Source: Gordius sp. MW1 (Eukaryota; Nematomorpha; Gordioida; Gordea; Gordiidae). Taken from it: 64,000 nt of DNA. The translations under genes were made by a program, and so were the position numbers. Positions 1-12,285 of the stretch are shown here, piece after piece. The stretch spans positions 4,402,001 to 4,466,000 of the forward strand of contig OZ038527.1 of assembly GCA_964036665.1 (NCBI GenBank). The letters run 5' to 3'. Numbering within the stretch: the stretch's first letter is position 1; every line of letters starts with the position of its first letter. The notes under the pieces are model-generated. The model saw only the letters and a program-made list of their open reading frames with translations, was not told the DNA's origin and searched no databases.

Positions 1-135
1 TTACTTGTGTTTTAAACAGGACTTTAAAGTGTTTTTGATCAAATTTATTACTTTTAGTCAATTTTATTGCCTTGTTTTGCTGTCTTTTTATATCCTTAAA
101 TCGCTATTTCAATCGATTTTTAATTTGTAAAACAG

Positions 136-240
136 CATAGAAGATTTTACTTTAGATGCTTATAATCGGGCTGCTGAAATTGTTACAAGTTTTTACTTAA
201 ATATTCATCAATTAATTATTATGAAGGTTGTGCGAGGTTC
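136..240 (+). CDS. Possible exon of a DNA ligase I-like gene (uncertain)
   Basis: An open stretch follows an AACAG acceptor and ends at a GTAATT donor. The same donor hexamer is used in the SWEET and ATAD1 genes of this window. Its translation (..AAEIVTSFYLNIHQLII..) loosely resembles the helix of DNA ligase I that lies just before the catalytic core (compare [20 protein letters not shown] in the vertebrate protein, from memory). If correct, it would precede the LIG1 C-terminal exons downstream, but only about 0.9 kb separates the two. That is too little for the roughly 450-residue nucleotidyltransferase core. It may therefore be chance similarity, or the relic of a rearranged ligase. Confidence 0.22.
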
Positions 241-360
241 GTAATTTGTGTCTTTTCCCTTCGTTTTAAATGCTTGGTGATTTTGTTGTTTCAGGGTAGA
301 TTTCTTTAATATTTGCATAGACTACATAGACTGCTCATGTCATATGGTAGTATGTGCTAG

Positions 361-512
361 TGTTATAAACACGGCTGGGCTATGTTTGGTCGATATTTTG
401 GTCTGTTTTTTTTAGTCGACCTCTAGGCTTAGTCCAAATTTGAAAAAGAGTCTAACGTTAGTCTTAGTTGAACCAAAGATCGACCAAATAAAACCCAGCC
501 GTCTTTACAACA
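361..512. mobile_element. Small foldback MITE
   Basis: Imperfect inverted arms of about 32 bp face each other. The left arm is 361-393 (core ACGGCTGGGC..TTTGGTCGA) and the right arm is 481-512 (TCGACCAAA..GCCCAGCCGT seen in reverse). They are separated by about 90 bp. There is no coding potential. This is a typical short non-autonomous DNA transposon; the superfamily is not clear. Confidence 0.6.
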
Positions 513-1154
513 TTAGTATGTACCATTCAATCCACCATTTCGAATTTTACAATCTCATTGTTCACACAGAAAAAGTGAATTTACATTTGTCATCAGGAAA
601 TAAATAAAAAAGAATGTTGATAAATGAATATTAAATAAAACGCAGATGGCATGAAATTGCTTTAACATCACATTATTATTATTTGTATGAACTGTATAAA
701 TGATATATATTTTAAAATGCTATTTTTAATCTTTAACTAGTTCAAAAAAATTTCATTACGTTATAAAAACACTTTAATTAACCAAAATCCCTAGAATCTA
801 TCTAACTTTCCTCTATTTATGCACATTTAAAAATGGCGAAAAATGGTACATTTATTTAACGTTGATGAGCAGTCTATCTAGTCCATGAGTATTTGTGGTC
901 AATTTATAAAATTACACTTTCATTAAAATCATTATCAAATTATATCGGAAAGTATAGAAACGATAAAAACCTTTTTTTATAATTCAGATCTTTGATGGAC
1001 ATCGCTTTTATATTTATTGCCTTTGTTTAGTAGTGCGTAACTGTTTAAAAAGTTAAATCTTTTTAAAATTATATAAATAATCCCATAGTTTTCGTTTAAT
1101 TTTTTTTGTTCAATAATTTACTAAAATATGTCTTTATATGGGATTTCTCCAAAG

Positions 1155-2742
1155 TTGGGAACGGGATTCAAAGATGAAGATTTGGAAGAACTTAATGAAA
1201 AATTGTCACAAGTGAAGATAAAAGGTCCAAAATCATATTACGCCTTCGATAATTCCCTTGATCAACCCAACGATTGGTTCGAACCTCAGTACGTATGTGA
1301 AGTTAAGGCTGCCGACCTTTCTATTTCGCCCGTTCACAAAGCAGCTATTGGCTTGGTATATATGCCATGTCTATCGCTTTTAATCATTATTGCTTTTTTA
1401 TATTAAATTTTGTTTTTAATTATTCTTAGAAAATTATATAATTCGTTTTACAAATAGATTTCAGTATAATCTTGATATAGTGAAGAAATTAATTTTTTTC
1501 CAAAACCATCTTTGTGATGTTATATCAGAAGTAGCCATTTTTTGATATTCGACACATTTGGTTAGATTTGATTTTTATATTTTAATTATATTATTATCAT
1601 AATAACTGATTTTTAACGAATGTACTTTAAAAAAACATTACCTTTATAATTATTAGAAAATTATATAATTGATTTTATAAATACATTTTAGTTAAATCTT
1701 TATCTCGTGAAGAAATTAATGTTTTTTAAACCCATCTTTGTGATTTTATCTCAGGGGTAACCATTTTTTAATATTTGACGCATTTGGTTTTATTTGATTC
1801 GTATATTTTAATTATATGGTTATTATCATAACGGAGTTTTAACATATAAACATTAAAAAAGGCATTATCTTTGGTTTTTGCAAAATAAAAATTCGAATCC
1901 AATCATCCTCGATTCATTTAAGGTTGACGCTCACAAAGGAATTTCTCTCCGTTTTCCCCGGTACTTAAAACTGCGCGAAGACAAAAAACCCGAGGATGCC
2001 ACCACTAGTAGTCAGGTATAGAAAACCGATTCTTGTAATATTTTTATTTTTTACCCTAATTTTATATAAGGTCCTCGTTGCACATTATATATTTCTCTTA
2101 TTTATGCTCTATTAATGTTAAATCTTCTTTATCAAGTATTTGGTCCCACAGTCGTGGGGTTTGTTTTGATGAGTTTCTTCCATCTTGATCGGGTAAGTAT
2201 CATGTCTTGATTAGTCTTCTTAGCTTCTTGCATAACTTTGTCCACTTGCCCTTTCCACGTGACACGAGGTCGTCCTCTTCCTCTCTTCCCCGGTACCTCC
2301 ATGTCCACTAATTTTCGAGACTTTTACATCATTCGTCTCCCTACTTAGTATATCCCCAGCCGATTTTCATTAATCATGTCTGCTATAGGTTGAATACCTA
2401 TTTTTGTCATGAGAAAGTCATTCATCACATGGTCGAGCTTAGTATATCCCCAAGCTCCACCGTATCATTCTCATCTTATTAATAAGCTTAAATATAAAGG
2501 GAAAAGTTAGGTTTTATGAACGGAATTTAATACATGTATTTTACTTTCTTTTCGCCGTAATTAAATATTGATATGTTTATAGCATTAAGGGTAACTAAAA
2601 AATTGGTAAAAATTAAATAATATACGAATTTCCATTATTACGTCGTTAGATCGCCGATTTTTACAACCAGCAAGAACAAATTAAAAATAAAGCGGAGAGA
2701 AATGTTAAAGATACGGGAAGAGATGACCAAGACGAAGATTAA
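1155..2742 (+). CDS. LIG1: DNA ligase I, C-terminal exons (partial)
   Basis: These three exons encode the end of the ATP-dependent replicative ligase, which seals Okazaki fragments in the nucleus. Exons are 1155-1355 (after an AAAG acceptor), 1923-2015 and 2650-2742 (stop TAA). All junctions are in phase 0 with GT..AG introns of 567 and 634 nt. The translation runs [13 protein letters not shown].., [21 protein letters not shown], then the OB-fold motif VI region ([16 protein letters not shown], ..PEDATTSSQ) and a short acidic tail ending DDQDED. This follows the human LIG1 C-terminus closely in order and length. The earlier exons (PCNA-interacting region, DNA-binding and nucleotidyltransferase domains with the active-site lysine) are not seen downstream of the window start, so the gene is either cut by the window or truncated. 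A tandem duplication fills the first intron. Confidence 0.9.
1426..1872. repeat. Two-copy tandem duplication in a LIG1 intron
   Basis: A unit of about 225 bp is present twice, head to tail. Both copies begin TTAGAAAATTATATAATT, at about 1426 and 1651. Both contain GTGAAGAAATTAAT, CATCTTTGTGAT and ATTTTAATTATAT in the same order. The copies differ at many positions, so the duplication is not recent. The whole duplication lies between the ligase exons at 1355 and 1923. Confidence 0.75.
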
Positions 2743-5543
2743 ATTATATAACTATAGAGATATTTTTTATAGAAACCTAGATAAATTATTATAATCGCGC
2801 GTGTATTTAAATAACATACTGATAAAATAAATGTGTATTAATTGTATTATTCCAGATTAACAAGTTATATTATTAAGGAAATAATGGTTTGTGTGATTTT
2901 AAATGTAGATTAAGGATTTTTTTAGTAAATTGTACAAAGGAAACACCTAAAATTATTTACTAAATAATGGGCTAATTTATAAATTGGACAATTTCAAATT
3001 GAGTTATATGTATTGGAATGTTAGATATCAAAGATGCAAAAAGTTCTATATGTATTAAAACAAAAATTTGGGTGAAAGTCTATTTAAAAAGTTAGAGATC
3101 TTGAGAATTTTTTTGCAACTACATGTCAATGATTTTGTGCTTTAGCTTTACTAGAACATTAACCATTCTGATCATAGCTTTTATTTGCTAATTAAATTGT
3201 TTTTATTATTTGTTTTAAAGCAATTTAAAATAACCTTTTTCTAATTGTTATATCGTGAACTTTGAGTTCTGTAAACAATTTAAGTGCACCTCAAAAACAT
3301 CGGTTTACGATATATTATAAAAAAAATTATATTTACTATCCTTTGATAAGAGACCCGAAAGGATCAATGTAACTTTTAAGTAACACCTATTTAAATGTTG
3401 TTTATTTAAAAAGTATTGATCAAAATTGAATTCACATGTTGCCCAATAACCTCACATAACGTTTATCTCGACCAGATCTTTCGTTCTTAAGATATTCTAT
3501 CCCAAAGTTCACAATTTTTTTAACCCTCAGTCAACCTTTTCGCAAAAAACTTGAGTTATAGATTTACTTTTGATAATGGTTTGAAAAAATTATTTTTGCC
3601 TATTCTTTTGATAAAATTTTTTTGTAATTATATTTTTATGCATTTTTTTAGCTTTTAAATTTAACGTCACTTTAGAAGTGACGTTGTAAGGGCATTTTTT
3701 GACAAAAAAAATTAGATACGTATATTTTTTAACTTATCTTATAATAAATCGTGCTTCTCTAGCCTTGATTTCAAAGCCACAGATTTTTAACTAAAAGGCT
3801 TAAAGTGCATAAAATATGAGGTTTTCAATAAACTTTGTTTTAATTTTAAAAACAATTTAATTGGACCTCTTTCAGAATATGAAGAATTGGAATGCCCTAA
3901 TTCATATATAAAAGTAAGTATTTTTCCTTCAAGCGAGGAATGTGACAATAGAAGCCGATTTGGAGCATTTACCTAGATCAATGATTACGTCTTGTGTAGT
4001 GATTATTCGTTCTTTCAATCAATGGCGTAGCTAGCATTTTCTCCTTGGGGGGGGGGGGGGCCGAACTTTTTTGCACCAGTGGGGAGGGGTCAAGGGCAGT
4101 TTAAAAAAGTTTTACATAGCCATTTGCCAAACTTGATTATCAGCGTTACCTTTGTTTAATTTTTGTTTGAACTTCCACCTTTTTAAGTCCATATCAATAT
4201 TATGTTCCCAAGAAATTAGATACCTGCAACGGCCCTTTTTAGATCAACTAGCCCTCCCGTTACAAACATATTATAAAAACCTACGTTTATTAGATAGGCC
4301 GAGATTACATACAAAAATATATTTTGCTTCTTGTCATCTTCGCTTTTAATTATTTTTGATTGAAGTAATTACACAAAATATATATGTTACAGATGTTAAT
4401 AATAATGAAAAAATTATACCAACTTATAAAACTATTCAAATAGCTGATTCTAATGCGAGGTGTGATTGGAGTGGACCACGTCTATAATAGTTTTTAATTA
4501 CCACTAATCATTTTGAATTGCGGATATTGACGAATGAATGAATAACGGGAAAAATATAATTTTATTTTTAATGTTAATTTAATAAATATTAAATGATTAT
4601 AAATTAATCTAAAACGTTAAAAAAAAACTCACCTTTCTTTATACTTTATAATACATAAAAAATTTAAATGATTTTAAATTTTATATATATAAAAATGATG
4701 CCTACGAAAATATGCAATTGAAAGTTTTGTATTAAGGCAACTTAAAACTATGTGGCGTTTAGTGAAACTGTACAAATATATTAGATCAATGAAACGGCAA
4801 AAATATTATAATTTTTGCCACATCTTAAATAATATACCATATTTATTTGATTGGAGCTGTTGTTTGGAGTTAAGGACTTTAAAATATGTCGAGTTTTAAA
4901 TGCTTGTCTTTCCTCATTGCGTGTTAATAAATAACAAACGGAGGGTTTAAATAAATAAGTCGCTTAGCTCAATTAAAAGATACACTTGTTCAAAAATTTA
5001 AGTTAAGATATAGTAAATAATTGCTTGAGGAGCCGAAGTAGCCAGTATTCTGCTCTTGGGGGGCCTGCCCCCCCCCCAGCTTCCGATCTAAAGGGTTCAT
5101 CTTCCAAGGTGTTTGAATTGGCAGGATTATGAAATATCTTTCTTCCATGTGGTTGCAAGCAACATGATAGGAAAGACGTCACCAAGCTCGGAAGATTATT
5201 TTGAGCAACTTTTCTCACATATAATTGTGACACTTTTGTTGATATGACAAATTTTTATTCTAGCCGTCATCAAATTAATTTAAGCTTTACAAAGGAGGAT
5301 TGATCTATTGCTAAACAGATCTGACTCCTTAAAAAATCAAAATGTTATGGGAACTGCAATCTGATTGCTACAATCAGATGGCCTCATATGGAATGCCTTG
5401 TTATAGGCAGGTGAAAACAAAATACTTACATTTACGCGACAATTTGAAGTTAGACTTTACTGACAATTTTGCTAAAGTGCAGGAGTTTTTAATCTTTCAA
5501 TAATTTAAGGATAATTTTAAATATGTAAGAATCAAATAATTCG
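2743..5543. other. AT-rich intergenic DNA with transposon ends
   Basis: No gene is recognised here. Two pieces resemble the ends of one GC-tailed DNA transposon family. One is at about 4021-4130 (ATGGCGTAGCTAGCATTTT, then a run of 14 G). The other is at about 5030-5095 (GTAGCCAGTATTCTGCTC, GGGGGG, then 10 C). Around 3255 and 3505 a 10-bp inverted pair (GTGAACTTTG / CAAAGTTCAC) could mark another small element. A phrase at 4464 (TTGGAGTGGACCACGTCTAT) recurs at about 18652. Confidence 0.5.
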
Positions 5544-6266
5544 ATGGATGAAACCATGTCCCCGATTATGGACGCCATGCCACCAAACAATCTATTAAAG
5601 GAAAGACAATGCGATTTGGAAATAAATAAATTATGGTCAGCGGCAACAAGATCAATGTTTATCAGAGTGCCTCGTCTATCTTATGACAAGTACTTTACCA
5701 CCACAAAATTGTTAAGAGCACTGCTACAAAAATCAATGTTAGCGAAGTAAAATCCGAACGAACCGAATAAAAATCCTGTCTATTGATCCCAAGGTTTTGA
5801 AAAAAAGGACGAGGTTTTTGAGAAAAAGTTACTTTAAATTTAGTAGCAATACACTGGAATGACAAGTGTTATTATCGAATTGTCATGTAATCCAGCTTAT
5901 AAGAAAAGTCGGCAGAATAGGTTCAAGCAATAAGGTGATTGCCCGTTTATGGTTCAAATGTACAATAGATATATGGGTGGGGCCGATCGATTTGACCTAA
6001 ATATTCATTCTACAAGGATTGCTACGGGGGGGGGGATGGTATTTTCCTTCGATTGCATTTGGCATAGATATGGCTTGAATGCATGGCAAGTATACAATTC
6101 AAACAATGAGTGTATATTTCATTATGCAACTTTAGACGATCAATATACAATAGTTAGGTCTTGTTACAAAAAACATGGTGATCAAGCTAAAAGAAATGTT
6201 TACTCTACTTTAACAAGGTATAAACCGACCATCTCAAAACATCCAAAAGAAGTTCTTCATGGATAA
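5544..6266 (+). pseudogene. Decayed piggyBac transposase fragment
   Basis: The translation shows piggyBac-family (DDE_Tnp_1_7) landmarks in order. RLSYDKYFTTTKLLRALLQK matches the 'FDNYFTS..LL..L' segment. Further on is KSRQNRFKQ, then VQMYNRYMGGADRFDLN, the family signature 'YNkyMGGVDlcD'. Then comes a tryptophan-containing segment ending LNAWQVYNSN. In-frame stops and at least one frame change separate the parts, the N-terminus with the first catalytic Asp is not seen, and a G-run interrupts the region after STRI. Terminal repeats and TTAA target duplications were not located. This is a dead copy of a plain DNA transposon. Confidence 0.75.
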
Positions 6267-6782
6267 ATTATCGGGAATTGATTGAATATGAGGGTAAAAA
6301 TCTTCTAAAATATATAAAAGAAGCTTGATTAAAAGGCACGGTAAAGTTTGTAAGGCCACTCCCCTTAAATGTTCTTATATGGCTAATTATCATGACTCAT
6401 GGTTAATTTTATTATAATTGATTGAAATACAAAATGCATTGTTGTATTTTTGATCTTGCCATTGTCACTTTTAGGTGACACCACCTATCTTTCCGAGTGC
6501 ATTATTTTTTAAAATTATTTAAAATTATTTAACTGACTGTTCATTATCATTACTACACCCTAGCGTAGCGATGCTAAATAATTATTTTTAGAAAAATTTA
6601 TTCAGCCAAAAATTACTGGACCTGGCGATAGCACTAACATTAAAGCGTTAAATTTCATCAGGGCGCGTTTAAATATCAATTGTTGCTTAAAACTTATTCG
6701 TTCATTACGAGATATAAATACTGGAATTGGACAAAAAACACACATATGTATTCCGTATAAACAAAAATCGTTGAATTATGTT

Positions 6783-7807
6783 AGAGGTGGGCGCGGGCCG
6801 TGAAATCACGCGTGACCCACCGTGTCACGGTAAGTCACGGCGTGAATGTGAAGAAATTTTAAATTAATGGGCGTGACTGGCCTTTCCAAAATTTTCCCCG
6901 TGCGTGAGTGGGCGTGAACACAAATTTCCATAAATCACGGAAATTTTAAAATTATTTTTTATTATAAATTTGCAGATTTATAATTTTTAAAAAAATATAT
7001 ATTATTTAATTTAATTTAGTTTTTTTTAAAAAAAAGATTAGTTTTTGAAAACAAAAAATCTTTCGCATTTTATAAACAACATCCGAGTGAACCTATTTTT
7101 ACTTTTGCTAGCTTTTTCTTTTAAAGTTTATATGTTCAAATTCAAATATGATATGAATAAGTCAATGCCAAAACCAACTATTAGCTGTCATAATTCGTCC
7201 TACACTCACAAGAAACCTAATATTCTAAATGAAACATTTAGAGAATTTCTAGATGATACTGATGAACCCTCACCATCTATTGAAGAAAGCTGCGAGGATG
7301 AACTTAAAAGATTCATCGCTCAAAAGACGAATAATAATGATATTATTTTGAAGTTTTGGAAGCATTAAAATTCGTTTCCTTTTTTGAAAAAATTAGCGAG
7401 TAAAATTTTATCCGCCCCTGCAAATTCGGCATCTAGTGAAAGATTGTTTTCTGTAGCCAATCGCTTGTTGGAGGAAAGACGTACTCAATTAAAATCAAAA
7501 AACATGGATATTATTCTTTTTTTAAATAAAAATTTCGATTTATAAATTGTATTTATTTTTTGTTATGGAATTATAGAAATAAATAGAATAAATTCAAAAA
7601 CGTGTATAATAATAGATTACCAATTTTTAAAAATTTAAAAACACCGTGAATTTTCGGGCGTGACGTGCGTGAATTAAAATATTGCCTTTCGTGAGCGGGC
7701 GGGTCGGGTCAAAAAATTTTTAGTGGTAAGCGTGAGTGGGCGTGAATTTTTTTTAATACCACCGTGAGGCGGGCCGTGAATAAAAAATTAGGCCCGCGCC
7801 CACCTCT
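6783..7807 (+). mobile_element. hAT DNA transposon, internally deleted
   Basis: The terminal inverted repeats start AGAGGTGGGCGCGGGCC and end with the exact complement. The flanks are ATTATGTT (6775-6782) and ATTATGTA (7808-7815), an 8-bp hAT-type target duplication matching at 7 of 8. Subterminal regions are rich in GTGAC/CGTGA words. Inside, 7045-7545 encodes the end of a hAT transposase. An N-terminal part ends ..ILKFWKH followed by an in-frame TAA, and the same frame continues through FPFLKKLASKILSAP, SASSERLFSVANRLLEERR and ends NKNFDL. That is the hAT C-terminal dimerisation domain. The catalytic DDE region is missing at this total length, so it is non-autonomous. Confidence 0.85.
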
Positions 7808-7815
7808 ATTATGTA

Positions 7816-8950
7816 CCAATCCTGTAATTTTGAAAGGGTACATTAAACATTATAACTGTTTTAGCAACTTTGACAGCAAATACTTTAAATATTTGACATA
7901 TAGAAGAAAAAATAAAAATATATTCGTGTTCACCGTGAAAAACTTTACTAGAATCTGCAAACGGTTTACCAGTTGATTTTATAAGTACCAGTGTAATTAT
8001 TTGCTATTTATACTACCCTCCTGTAAAGTAAAAAAGCTTGACCTTAAAACAGTTTTTGTCTTTAAATTTAATAAATAGCGTTGTTTTTTGTTTAGTTATT
8101 GGGAGTGAGGCAAAGGGTTTGTTAAGAAAGTGATAAAGTGAAGTTATATTTTTGACCTTGTCTAGTTAATTTTATATGAAAAATTTAAGGAGGATCTTAA
8201 TTAGCTGGAATTTTCTTAGATTAGGCATGTTATTTTTAATATAATTAGCGCGACTTCTAATAATAGCCCATATATTAAGAATTCTTGTTTTTTTGACGGT
8301 CTAATTTTTATTAAATTTAGGTCGCGATTCGGATAACGCGACAATTTATGTCCATATTGGGAAATAAAAATTTTTCTATATACATAAGCTCGTCTAAATT
8401 ATGAATTATTAAATAAATTAAGCCTTGATTTACTATATAAATATTATCTTCATTTGTGTATACTTGGCATGGTCGTAGCCAACATTGGAATTAGAGGGGA
8501 CAATAATGATTTAGGAAGGGACAAAATGAACATTTTTTAAAATTTAAGCCATAATTTTAATAAGTTTAACATATTTTTGGATTTAGAGAGGGGCAACTGC
8601 CCCTCCCTGCCCCCCCCCCCCGGCGACGCCCATGATATTTAGCCATATTTTGGTGTAAAAATATGATATATATCCCTAGATTCCTACTATTTTTAATACA
8701 AATAGTCACAAGACAGTGCATATTGACTTGACACCTCTCTGTACAGTTTTAAAAGAAACACGTGTAATTTAGCTAACGGCTAAGCTCTCAATTAATAAAA
8801 GTAACTACAATTATTGCTTCTGGTCATTGTCACTTTAAACAAGTAACAATTAGCTGTGTGGTGATGTCCCCTTAATTGTTTTCTTTCTAAATTTAAGCTC
8901 AAATCTTAATATAGAATAGTTGCGTTAAATTCTAATTTTCGTAATTTTGT
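7816..8950. other. Intergenic DNA upstream of the secreted-protein gene
   Basis: No coding is recognised. A short MITE-like piece lies at about 8468-8634. It begins TGGTCGTAGCCAAC and ends in a run of 12 C followed by GGCGACGCCCATG, so the ends read as inverted versions of 'CATGGGCGT(A/C)GCC'. The same terminal word ends the element near 31805. The remaining sequence is AT-rich and holds the promoter of the downstream gene, with no clear motif. Confidence 0.45.
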
Positions 8951-9872
8951 ATGAATTTGCTAACAGGGTTTACGAAATGCCTCATTTTAACCCCACCATT
9001 AATAATTCTAGCTTTTGCGATGAATGTTAATGGAGCAAATTTAAATTATAATGGCGATTATTCATCTGAAGAAATTTACGGATCTGGATATTCATTATCA
9101 ACAATTATTAAAACTACTCCAAAAGTCTATTCCACTCCCCAGACTTACAAATCAGTTACTTCAAACATGGATGATAATGAGAAATATTGGCTAATTGGTT
9201 AATTTTATATCATTAATTTATATTTTTATAATTATATTTTATAAATCATTTTAAATTTTATTTGGAGTAGATAGCCTAGATATGTTGAAGGTTGCATTTT
9301 TAATTAATTGTTTAATGAATATATATTTTTTTAATTTATTAAATTTCATGTACTTTTAACAGATGCTTGTAAGGCTCAAGAAAAATACCTGAAAAAATTT
9401 CATTTGCACAACTCAAAACAACAATACTACATCCCAAATCCCGTTCACGCCCGCAAGTATAAATCTAATATAAACAAAACTTAATCATACCTCCAAATTT
9501 TTTTTATTTTTTTTTATTTAATTCAAAAAAATTTCATTACCAAAAAGATATCACCTGTGTAACCACGACAAGAGTAAACGCGTTTGGAAATTAAGGGTTT
9601 TGGAATGTAATCAGCATAAACGTTATTGTGACAAAATTCAGAAATGCGTTCTCACCAGGACTTACAAGCCAGATTATTGTCAAGTTATAGGCGACAATGC
9701 CCGGCCTTTGTACCCGAGACCCACACCGGTTTACAATAGAATTTTTGATCCTCTGATTGCGGTTACTGCTAGGATTCAATATAAAAATCCTGATCATCCT
9801 GGCTATAAATACTTTAAAAAAAGGGATATTGACATGAAAGAAGAAATTAAAGGAGAAAATATAGATTTTTAA
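8951..9872 (+). CDS. Secreted protein with a peritrophin-like chitin-binding domain
   Basis: Three exons, 8951-9197, 9363-9456 and 9548-9872, join with matching phases (1, then 2). They total 666 nt, or 221 residues plus stop. Residues 1-29 form a signal peptide with hydrophobic core LILTPPLIILAFAMNV, followed by a low-complexity Ser/Thr/Tyr stretch. From exon 2 a cysteine module runs DAC.., then YIPNPVHARKYHLC, RVWKLRVLEC, KRYCDKIQKCV and PDYC. The order and spacing of Y(H/Y)xC, C-x6-C and the final Cys resemble the CBM14/peritrophin-A fold, although the usual cysteine before KYxxC is an alanine or arginine here. CBM14 proteins bind chitin outside the cell. The start is the first ATG before the signal peptide. 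The tail is basic and charged. The gene model is strong; the chitin-binding assignment is an inference from the pattern. Confidence 0.8.
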
Positions 9873-10954
9873 GTTTGGATCAAGATTATCTATTTGTTTG
9901 AATTTGGTTAATGGAGGAGGTTGGAAAGCTTATTAAGTATTTGAATTTGAATACGTTACCTTATCGTTGTTATGTTATTCCTCTTTTTCAATGCGCGTTA
10001 TACCTCGTTCTAATTCACATATAATGTTCATTAATAAATTATTAAGCTGCCATATACCTGACAAGTGTTTACATATATTTATAAAATTAACTACAGCCCC
10101 CTGGGGGATTTATAAGATTAATTTAAAGTTCGTGAATATAAAAAGTGTAACTTAAAAGAAAAGAGGTATTGTAAAAAATTAATAACAAACATAGCCTATC
10201 ATCAGGGATAAATAACAAAGGATTGATGTAAATAATATCTAAAAAGATCTAATAAAAAGTAAATCATCTTAATTATAAAACAACTTATGGTTATCGATAA
10301 AAATATTTTTTCTAACAAAGTCCTACATTTTATTTTGCAAAATTTCGCTAGGTATTTTGAATTCCCCACCTTTTTAATCCATCTTTGCATCTCTCTCTTT
10401 TTAATTTTTTAGCAACTTATTTAATATTTTCGTTTTTTTTAACTAGTTAATTTTGTTTTTAAGAATATCTTATCTACTAGTGTGACGAAGCATAAAATTT
10501 AAATAGAAATAAGATTCTGATCTATTACAAAAGGGTTTAAAAGATGTTTAATTATAAAATAATTTCCTATAACTAAAAATTCCAAAATTAGAGCATCTTT
10601 ATTTTTTTAAATGGTTTGCATGCATATTTTATAATCATTATATTCTATAGCAATAAATGATTTACATTGAAACTAAGCACGCTCTCCAAAATCTGGACCA
10701 ATATTTTAAATTTTTTATTTTAGGTATATTAAATCGCTTAAAGGCTATAAAAGTTTGGAAACTTCGAGTAACAATTTTAGTTGTCTCATGAAGTATTGAG
10801 GTTCTAGTGGTAATTTAGAAAAGAATTCTAGATAAAATTTGCAATATTTTATAAACAACTTGGAATATGACATGCTAGAACGGGTTAATATTAATGTAGT
10901 GTTTAGAAACAATTGGTTGCCATAGTTGTCTACATGTTATTCTAATGTTGTCAA

Positions 10955-11185
10955 CTAATTGTAAATAGAATTGCTACTAATGTACGCCTTTGTAAATTCC
11001 TTAAATGTAATAATATTGAAAATGTCGATGATGGCCCTCTTATGCCAGATTGAAGGCAAAATAGCATGCTTAAATAGTTTTCTACTCGAAAAAGTATGTT
11101 TGGAGTAGTAATAAGAATAGCCGACAAAAAAGATTACAGGAAAATGCCAAGAATAGAAGTTTGGAAAAAGGAAATTCTCAAGCAA
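10955..11185 (-). pseudogene. Possible LINE ORF2 C-terminal remnant
   Basis: The peptide contains TFSSRKLFKHAILPSIWHKR followed by AIIDIFNIITFKEFTKAYI. This resembles the tail found at the end of many LINE ORF2 proteins (F.p.aI..WN.LP..i.....l..FK). A related + strand copy lies at 13640-13750 (ENIIDILNIFTIKDFTKA), with roughly three quarters of bases shared over about 85 bp. The reverse transcriptase itself is not seen. This is an inference from a weak motif. Confidence 0.3.
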
Positions 11186-12201
11186 AAAGTCTAGAGAATA
11201 GGAAACTGAACCATGTGGAATGAATAATTATGCAACCACCTGTCATGAAAACTTGATGATAAAAGACAAAATTGGTAAAAAAATAATGAATGCGACAATC
11301 GAAGCCAAGTCTAGTTGCTGGTTCCATTTACTTCTCCCCAAAATTTGATATAATCCAAAAAATACAAAGGAATTGATCCAAAATACTTATGATAAAGAAG
11401 GAATTTTAAAGATCCAGCATGTTACAGTTGAAGTTTAAATGAAAAAAGGAATCGAGATAACAATCAAATGAAGGCAAATATTGCGAGAACGATAAAGCTT
11501 AAAATAATGATAATAATTATAAACTGGATAGCAATATTAATATGTAAAAAAGATTTCGTCTTATAAATTAAAATGCAAAGACCAGTAGACAAACCAAGTT
11601 AAAGATAATGATAGTTATAATTAAAAAATAAACCAAGAGTTACGGCTTGAAAACAATATTGCAGGTATAATTCAATATCGGCTATGCTATTTTTTGAAAT
11701 TATAGATCCAAAAGGTGCAATGAAAAAGGGAGAACCGCTATCATTATGCAATATTATTACCTCATTCTATTCGAAATCCTTTGACAAAGTTACCACTACA
11801 AAGGTATAAATTTTTTTAGGAATTTCAAACTTTTTAATTGATAGAATGTTTAGTCATTTTTGTGGTTTTATATTGATTTTCTATTGATTATTTTTGCATG
11901 TTAGTTTTTTTTATAAAATACTTAATTAATCTAAATTTGATATTTGTGCGATTTAATAAAAAAAACTAACCCTATAAATTAATTTACCTAACTAATCTAT
12001 ACATATCGGATAGATTTTCTATGCATTGCAAATATATCGTGCTATTCATATTTAAACAAATTAGCATGATAAAGGGACAATTATATTATCCAGAAAAAGA
12101 ACAAACCTCATAAAAGGCGTTTAAAGCAAGACTATTTTAGCGTGCAAAGGATAAGTCTACCTAATAATAATTGGCGCATAATTAAAATGAAGCCGCATGA
12201 T

Positions 12202-12285
12202 TATGAGATTCATCCAGATCAAGTAGCCAATAAGTTAGATTTATATGAGATTCATCCAGATCAAGTAGCCAATAAGTTGGATATA
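12202..12285 (+). repeat. 42-bp tandem duplication, phase-preserving
   Basis: Two adjacent copies start TATGAGATTCATCCAGATC at 12202 and 12244 and differ at a few bases. The period of 42 is 14 codons, and one frame reads YEIHPDQVANKLDL twice. A short open stretch follows, then stops. It may be the trace of a coding sequence or chance. Confidence 0.7.

Noticed and set aside
5003-5233. A 76-residue minus-strand frame ending in a Gly/Pro-rich stretch
   Set aside because: Its Gly/Pro part is the C-run and flanking end of a DNA transposon family; no conserved domain was seen.
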